DNA from: CAZADH01 sp964483805
GTDB lineage: Bacteria; Muiribacteriota; Ozemobacteria; Ozemobacterales; Ozemobacteraceae
Direction: 5' to 3'
Assembly (NCBI GenBank): GCA_964483805.1
Contig: CAZADH010000024.1
Coordinates: forward strand, 1-34,955
DNA: 34,955 bases
The notes below the pieces were generated by a model. The model searched no databases. It saw only the letters and a program-made list of their open reading frames with translations, and was not told where the DNA came from. The position numbers were made by a program, and so were the translations under genes. Numbering within the stretch: position 1 is the stretch's first letter; each line of letters starts with the position of its first letter. Below are positions 30,221-34,955 of this stretch, piece after piece.

Positions 30221-32923
30221 TCAATCTGGCTTCTGCGGCAGCTTGCCGAACAGACCGATACCGCTGCGGCCACCCTGCTGGCTCGCCCGCAACGCGGCCC
30301 GGAAGCTCGCCGACTGACCTCTGGCCTGCGCAAAAGTGATCATGTCATTCGCCGGACTGATCACCGGATCGCCACCGGTCGCACTCTTGGTCACGTCGCA
30401 GACGTGCCACAGGAAACCCTGCTGACCCGAGGGTACACTGAAGTTCGCCAACACACGATCACCCATGTAGACAACGACCTTGGCTTCAGACTGGCCCAGA
30501 ATCGTGTCGGGGTTGTTGGTCCGAATCCCATCCGTGTCATTCACGTAAGGATCATAAGAATCGCTGCGGAAGTAGTCATGTACGTAGAACGAATAAGACG
30601 GCGTCGTCGTGGTGGTCGTCCCACCCAACAGATACTTCAGAATGATCGACTCAGGACCGAAACCGTTGCGGGCGTCGGTGTCTTGCTTGACATAGGCCTG
30701 CAGCGTTGTCAGACCAATCCCGTAGTCCTGCTGACAGGCAGTCTGGGCGTCGGCTGTTCGATCTACACCTTCCGAGAAATTCGCATATTGATAATACATG
30801 TGGAAGAAAGGCACCGCCGACACATTGACTCCCTGCAAACTCGGGTCCATTGGACCTTCAAGATGCGCATCCAAATCGAGAGGCCGCTGAGCGCCGGTCG
30901 TAGTCCGCGGGCGAGCGCTGTCCGGAATATTCTTCCACGTCAACACGAACCGCAACTCGCTTGCACCGCCCTGTGCGCTGACGGCCGTGTTCTGATCGGT
31001 GAGCGTCGAACCTGCGACAACCACAACGTTGAGCGTCGCCGGCGAGTAGCCGGTACCGGTGATTTGCAGCGTGTAGGCGCCGGCCGTGACCCCGGTGAAA
31101 CTGTAGGTGCCGCCGGTGCCAGTGGTGGTCTGATTGGCCGCCGTACCGCTGGTGTTGTCAATGCCACTGAACAATTTGACGGTCAAACCGCTCAAACCCT
31201 GTCCGTTGGCCGACGAACGAATCGTACCCGAAATGCCGCCGGTGCCCGTTTGTGCCGACGAGACCAGGCGCACCACCTCGAGCCGCGTGGTCTGGTCTTG
31301 TGCAACCGAAACACCGCTCTTTTGCGTATCGGTGTAACCGGTCTTCGCAAATTTCAAGACATAACCGGTCGCCACCGGAACGTTGAAGGTGTAGTTACCC
31401 TCGGAATCGGTCGTACGTGTGCCCACCAACGTGGTGCCATCGGTCTGATACAGGTTCACCGTGACGTCGCTGATCGCACTGTCGCTGTTGACCGCGGCGC
31501 CCGCCGCCGGAACCGTGCGCACCGAGCCCGTGATGGTGCCACGCCGCACAATCTGCGCCGGAGTCGTCACAGTATCGATCGCCGGATCGAGACCGTTGGC
31601 CGCGTTGATGCGATAGACCTTGACGTTGTTGTGAGCGGCATCTTTCACCGAGACCAACAAGACGTGCTTGCCGTTGGTTTCGCCGTCGTAACGAATCGCA
31701 GTAACACCGGCATTGGGATCGTCCGGAGTCGCTTCCTCGTCGAAGTAGCGAATCCAGCTCAGGCCCTCACTCGGCCCCGAGTCGGTCGCATCCTGAATGC
31801 GGATGGCATCTTTGGTATGCGCGTTGCTGGTGCCGGTCCAGCGAGCGATGAACGGCTTCAACATCGCGCGGTTGTTGCCGCCGACGATGATCGAGTTGTC
31901 GGGCATTACGAAGTTGGCGTAGCAGTACCCGCGGTTGCGCAGGAAGTAACGCTGCACTTGCCCCTGTGCGTTCCAGTAAACACGCGACACGGCAAAACAA
32001 TCCGGGAAATAGCGGTGTTCGCAAGCAATCAGACCGAAACCGTTCGAACCCTGGCGCAGGATTTCCTTGAACGCCATGTGCTGCACGGTTGATTCAGAAA
32101 GATCGGTCGTACCCCAGAACGTCGTGTTCGGCACGCCAGCGAAGTTGCCAACGACGAGCGACGCATTCGGAACACTGACCGTGGCATCCTGCCGGGCCGA
32201 GAACTTGATCTCGGCGAACGTCATCGGATCGATGTTGGGGGTGGCCTGCGCAAACCGACGAACCATGCGTTGCGCCGGCTTATCATCGCTCGCCGCACCA
32301 GCGGGTGGCACCGCCCGCACCTCGGTGCGGGCCTGCGTGCACAGATCCGCGCCTTGGTTCGGTACCGTGATCCCGGTCAACATGAAGCGCACACGGGCCA
32401 CGGTATCTGCCGTGCGTTCCGCCGTTAGACGGCTGCCCTGGGGATTAACCGTCACGTTGTTCTGCCCTGCGGTCAGATCCTGGGCGCCCGAGAAATCACG
32501 CGAACCCTCGATATTGGCACCATCGAGAACCTGAACCTGCGCCACCGCCGGCCCCGGGGGAACAGCCATGTTGACGTTAGCCCGGCCGTTCTCGACCTGC
32601 ACGGTCTGCTCGGTCACCGTCGGTGAAGCGAGGGCAGCACCGCTGCCATCGCCCGACACCGACAGTCCCGTAAGGCGGAACCGCACGCGGGCGCTGCCGG
32701 TTTTGCTGCCATGGCGCAACGAGATCTGCGGCGTGTAATGACCGCTTGCATCGTCGGAAAGTTGGACGTTGAACGACACCCGCGCCGTCGGCGCCTGGTT
32801 CGCCGGCACCACCGCCGGACCGTTCACGGCCGCCCCATCGGATGTTCCGAACGAACAACCGACCAGAGAAACACACCCAAGCAAAAGCAGACCAAACAAA
32901 GATAACAAGAGTCGTCGTTGCAC
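30221..32923 (-). CDS. Large lipoprotein with carboxypeptidase-regulatory-like domains and DUF2135-like end
   Basis: 900 residues from GTG 32923 with AAGGGGG about ten bases upstream. A signal peptide ends in the lipobox LVGC, so Cys23 is the likely lipid-anchored residue. The N-terminal ~450 residues contain two related beta-domains (ARVRFRLTGLSV, ARVRFMLTGITV) and a region of sensor-like beta strands (NRGYCYANFVMPDNSIIVGGNNRAMLKPFIARW). Two CarboxypepD_reg-type Ig domains follow (about 470-560 and 585-670; ITGSVRTVP, GNYTFNVPVATGYVLKFAKTGY; ISGTIRSSANGQGLSGLTVKL, GTYSFTGVTAGAYTLQITGTGY). The end has LRFVLTW...LDLDAHLEGP, as in DUF2135/YfaP-type domains. Probably a surface or periplasmic binding or adhesion protein. 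Monocistronic, with a promoter dyad upstream. Confidence 0.85.
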   Translation of the reverse strand: MQRRLLLSLFGLLLLGCVSLVGCSFGTSDGAAVNGPAVVPANQAPTARVSFNVQLSDDASGHYTPQISLRHGSKTGSARVRFRLTGLSVSGDGSGAALASPTVTEQTVQVENGRANVNMAVPPGPAVAQVQVLDGANIEGSRDFSGAQDLTAGQNNVTVNPQGSRLTAERTADTVARVRFMLTGITVPNQGADLCTQARTEVRAVPPAGAASDDKPAQRMVRRFAQATPNIDPMTFAEIKFSARQDATVSVPNASLVVGNFAGVPNTTFWGTTDLSESTVQHMAFKEILRQGSNGFGLIACEHRYFPDCFAVSRVYWNAQGQVQRYFLRNRGYCYANFVMPDNSIIVGGNNRAMLKPFIARWTGTSNAHTKDAIRIQDATDSGPSEGLSWIRYFDEEATPDDPNAGVTAIRYDGETNGKHVLLVSVKDAAHNNVKVYRINAANGLDPAIDTVTTPAQIVRRGTITGSVRTVPAAGAAVNSDSAISDVTVNLYQTDGTTLVGTRTTDSEGNYTFNVPVATGYVLKFAKTGYTDTQKSGVSVAQDQTTRLEVVRLVSSAQTGTGGISGTIRSSANGQGLSGLTVKLFSGIDNTSGTAANQTTTGTGGTYSFTGVTAGAYTLQITGTGYSPATLNVVVVAGSTLTDQNTAVSAQGGASELRFVLTWKNIPDSARPRTTTGAQRPLDLDAHLEGPMDPSLQGVNVSAVPFFHMYYQYANFSEGVDRTADAQTACQQDYGIGLTTLQAYVKQDTDARNGFGPESIILKYLLGGTTTTTTPSYSFYVHDYFRSDSYDPYVNDTDGIRTNNPDTILGQSEAKVVVYMGDRVLANFSVPSGQQGFLWHVCDVTKSATGGDPVISPANDMITFAQARGQSASFRAALRASQQGGRSGIGLFGKLPQKPD

Positions 32924-33001
32924 TACCGTGATCCCCCTTTTTGACTGCTAGATCAGGTGTCGAATTCCGGCACGCAACCGACGCTCGACGCCATGAGAGC
33001 C

Positions 33002-33030
33002 ATTATCACCGATTGACGCCGGCAAGTCAA
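33002..33030 (-). promoter_or_regulatory. Promoter of large lipoprotein gene (TTGACT-17-GATAAT) with overlapping dyad
   Basis: Minus strand TTGACT (33030-33025) and GATAAT (33007-33002), spacer 17. A perfect inverted repeat GATTGAC-N8-GTCAATC (33011-33032) covers the -35 box and most of the spacer, a typical operator position. Confidence 0.55.
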
Positions 33031-33091
33031 TCGAACCGGCACCGGCACAAATCGGCTCAAACAGCCGTTTTGCGCAGTGAACCGCCTGGGT

Positions 33092-34597
33092 TTACGACGC
33101 GGCAGCCACCTCAGTCGCCGCCGCCGAGACGACCCGGTTCCGACCGCCGTTCTTGGCGGCGTACAGTGCCCGGTCGGCGGCCTGAACGAGCGACATCGGT
33201 TTTTCCATGCCCGTGGTGTCGATCGCAGCCACGCCCGCACTGATCGTGACCTGCAACACCAGATCACCCAGCTTCATACTCGATTCGGCCACCGCCGCCC
33301 GCAGTTTCTCGGCTACCAGCAAAGCCCCGGCCAACGCCGTCTGCGGCAGCAAGACCGCAAACTCTTCGCCCCCGTACCGGGCCGGCAGGTCGTGCACCCG
33401 CATGTTGGCTCGCAAAATCTGGCTCACCGAACGCAAGACCTGATCGCCCACCACGTGACCGTGCACGTCGTTGACCTTTTTGAAATGGTCGACGTCGACC
33501 ATGATCAACGCCAACGGCAACTGGTAGCGCCGGGCCCGAAAGAACTCCTCGAGCAGCCGTTGCAGGAAGTGTTTGTGGTTGGTCAACGTCGTCAACCCGT
33601 CGGTCGTCGCCATGTAAAACAAACGCGAATTGTGAATGGCCACCGACGCCTGGGCGGCAAACACCTTCAACAGGTGCTGGACCCGGTCACTGAAACAACT
33701 CGATGACAAGCGACTGTCGAGATAGAGCACCCCGATGACCGAATTGTGGATGCGCAACGGCGTCACCGCCACCGAACAGATGCGGTTCGCCACGATGCTC
33801 TGGTTGCCGGCCACCCCCGGATCGACACTGGTGTCGCGGATGATGATCGTCTCGTTGGTGCGAAAACACCGTAATATTACGGACTTCGACGTCTGCATGT
33901 CGCTTTCGACCTCACGCGACCCCATGCGCCGCGCCGCCGCTGTCTCGAACCGCTGCGACGTCTCGTTGAACAGAATGATGCTGCCCCGCTCGGCCCCGGT
34001 CACCTGCAACGCCATGTCGATGGTGTAATCGAGCAGCCGCGGGTAGCTGGTGATCGAGCTGAGCGCAAACGACACCTCGAGAATCGCCGACAACTCGCGC
34101 ACCTGCCCGGTCATTGCCTCTTCGAGTTGCGCGAGCGGCGCCAGCAGATCGCCCCCCACCCGGGCCCGCATTTCGCCGAATCGCTCGCGGACAAAGGTCT
34201 CGTTGCGGGTCAGAAAGAACGGGAACACGGCCGGCGCAGACTCTTCATCGACCGCAGGCACCGACGCCGCGAGCGGCGCTTTTCCTGCCGCCGCCATGCC
34301 ACCATCGAGGAAAACATCGGTACCCAGTTGCACGCGCGCCCCGGCGCGCAACGTCACCGACGTTCCGGGTGCAATACGTTGTCCATCGACCTGCGTCCCG
34401 AAGGTGCTCTGCAGGTCCTGGACCACCACGGCACCGGCTTCGTTGAGCCGCACGAGCAGATGCTCCCGCGAGATCGAAGGGTTTCCCGTCAAGACGACGG
34501 TGCAGCTCCGCCCCCGACCGATCCGCACCTCGCCACCCGGCGCCACCGCGAACTCGTGCAACACGGTTCCGGTAGCATCTTTCAACGCCATTTTCAT
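33092..34597 (-). CDS. FHA-GAF-GGDEF diguanylate cyclase
   Basis: 501 residues from ATG 34597 with a GAGAGAGAA purine run upstream. Order: FHA domain (about 20-98; IGRGRSC, SISREH, STFGTQVDG), which binds phosphothreonine peptides; a linker helix; a GAF domain (about 185-325; GAERGSIILFN, VTPLRIHNSVIGVLYLDSR); and a GGDEF domain (about 330-490) with GGEEF at 409-413, so cyclic-di-GMP synthesis is expected. An intact I-site, RVHD (400-403), lies five residues before GGEEF, so product inhibition is likely. No TM segment: cytoplasmic. It follows a Ser/Thr kinase gene by 24 bases, suggesting that kinase phosphorylation is read by the FHA domain. A palindromic CCGTAATATTACGG lies within the gene at 33869-33882. 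Confidence 0.93.
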   Translation of the reverse strand: MKMALKDATGTVLHEFAVAPGGEVRIGRGRSCTVVLTGNPSISREHLLVRLNEAGAVVVQDLQSTFGTQVDGQRIAPGTSVTLRAGARVQLGTDVFLDGGMAAAGKAPLAASVPAVDEESAPAVFPFFLTRNETFVRERFGEMRARVGGDLLAPLAQLEEAMTGQVRELSAILEVSFALSSITSYPRLLDYTIDMALQVTGAERGSIILFNETSQRFETAAARRMGSREVESDMQTSKSVILRCFRTNETIIIRDTSVDPGVAGNQSIVANRICSVAVTPLRIHNSVIGVLYLDSRLSSSCFSDRVQHLLKVFAAQASVAIHNSRLFYMATTDGLTTLTNHKHFLQRLLEEFFRARRYQLPLALIMVDVDHFKKVNDVHGHVVGDQVLRSVSQILRANMRVHDLPARYGGEEFAVLLPQTALAGALLVAEKLRAAVAESSMKLGDLVLQVTISAGVAAIDTTGMEKPMSLVQAADRALYAAKNGGRNRVVSAAATEVAAAS

Positions 34598-34621
34598 GGT
34601 CTGTTCTCTCTCGTCTTGATC

Positions 34622-34955
34622 TCAAGCGCCACCCGCACGAACCTCGGCCAACCCGCTCTCGATTTCTCGCCCAATCTCGCTGAAGGTGGCCGGACGATTG
34701 TTCGGGTTCTTGTTCAGACAATCGAGAACCAGCGCTTCGACCACCTGCGGGCAATCGGGGCGCAACTCACGCAACGGGCGAGGCTCCTGCGCAAACACGA
34801 CGCTGACGTCATCACCGAGGAACGGCCTCATGCCGCACAGCATCTCATACAGAGTAACACCGAACGCGTACACTTCGGAAGCACTCGTCGCCGGACCACC
34901 CAGGGCCGGTGCATCATTAATCCGCATGGCTTGGGAATCTTGATGCAGTGCCAAC
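34622..34955 (-). CDS. Ser/Thr protein kinase, C-terminal part (5' end outside window)
   Basis: About 110 residues visible, open to the right edge. ATSASEVYAFGVTLYEMLCGMRPF corresponds to subdomain IX of Hanks-type kinases (usually SDIYALGVVLYEMLTGRPF), and DCLNKNPNNRPATFSEIGREIE to subdomain XI with the conserved Arg. The catalytic loop and activation segment lie outside the window. The protein ends soon after the kinase domain, so no C-terminal sensor or TM domain is present. Followed 24 bases later by the FHA-GAF-GGDEF gene; probably one signalling operon. Confidence 0.85.
   Translation of the reverse strand, partial: LALHQDSQAMRINDAPALGGPATSASEVYAFGVTLYEMLCGMRPFLGDDVSVVFAQEPRPLRELRPDCPQVVEALVLDCLNKNPNNRPATFSEIGREIESGLAEVRAGGA

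Noticed and set aside
30404..32092. 562-residue plus-strand open frame
   Set aside because: Antisense to the large lipoprotein; composition typical of a high-GC shadow frame.
33869..33882. CCGTAATATTACGG palindrome within the diguanylate cyclase gene
   Set aside because: Encodes part of the GAF domain (SVILR), has no neighbouring regulatory context, and does not contain TGTATT. Kept only as a note.
1..34955. CRISPR arrays, tRNA or rRNA genes, insertion sequences and prophage
   Set aside because: No regularly spaced repeats, cloverleaf-type ends, transposase motifs or phage structural genes were seen on either strand.

Overview
The window is GC-rich bacterial DNA (about 63-65% by eye) with densely packed genes. 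Many junctions are ATGA or GTGA stop/start overlaps. No tRNA, rRNA, CRISPR array, transposase or phage gene is visible. The gene mix suggests a Gram-negative-type envelope: type IV pilin-like proteins, many lipoproteins and membrane-anchored exported proteins, a Hanks-type kinase with an FHA-GAF-GGDEF protein, and DUF2225. It would fit an uncultivated lineage such as Riflebacteria/Ozemobacterota, but no phylogenetic marker here was tested, so this is a guess. Layout: 1-3100 (minus) is a four-gene minor-pseudopilin operon cut by the left edge. 3207-6135 (plus) is a translationally coupled trio: a membrane-anchored helical-barrel protein, a two-TM protein and an exported CBM20-esterase. A strong bidirectional terminator follows, then a minus-strand subtilisin-like lipoprotein (6237-7766). 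7930-13131 (plus) holds a MazG-like pyrophosphohydrolase, a small membrane protein, a membrane-tethered LivJ-type binding protein, a tethered beta-propeller protein and NAD-dependent DNA ligase LigA. 13306-18413 (plus) holds a DUF2225 protein, a membrane-anchored helical protein, an odd stand-alone leucyl-tRNA-synthetase tail, and competence-type ComEA and ComEC proteins. 18328-20217 has an unknown protein, a STAS protein and a PfkB sugar kinase. 20274-21845 (minus) is a beta-CASP metallo-beta-lactamase ribonuclease, divergent from a TrmJ-like tRNA methyltransferase (21996-22844). A candidate ~100-nt small RNA follows. 23148-29974 (plus) encodes three secreted proteins and then a second pseudopilin set. 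30221-34955 (minus) holds a large multidomain lipoprotein, an FHA-GAF-GGDEF diguanylate cyclase and the end of a Ser/Thr kinase gene. The observations most worth pursuing are: a dispersed AT-rich 9-mer, WTGTATTDC, present at least 11 times in different reading frames and intergenic DNA, in a window that also encodes ComEA/ComEC and pilin-like proteins (a candidate uptake-type or chromosome-organising signal); a free-standing LeuRS C-terminal half without catalytic domains; a candidate structured small RNA with its own promoter and terminator; two I-J-K-like minor pseudopilin operons without local secretion machinery; and several promoters placed so close to start codons that the mRNAs should be leaderless.
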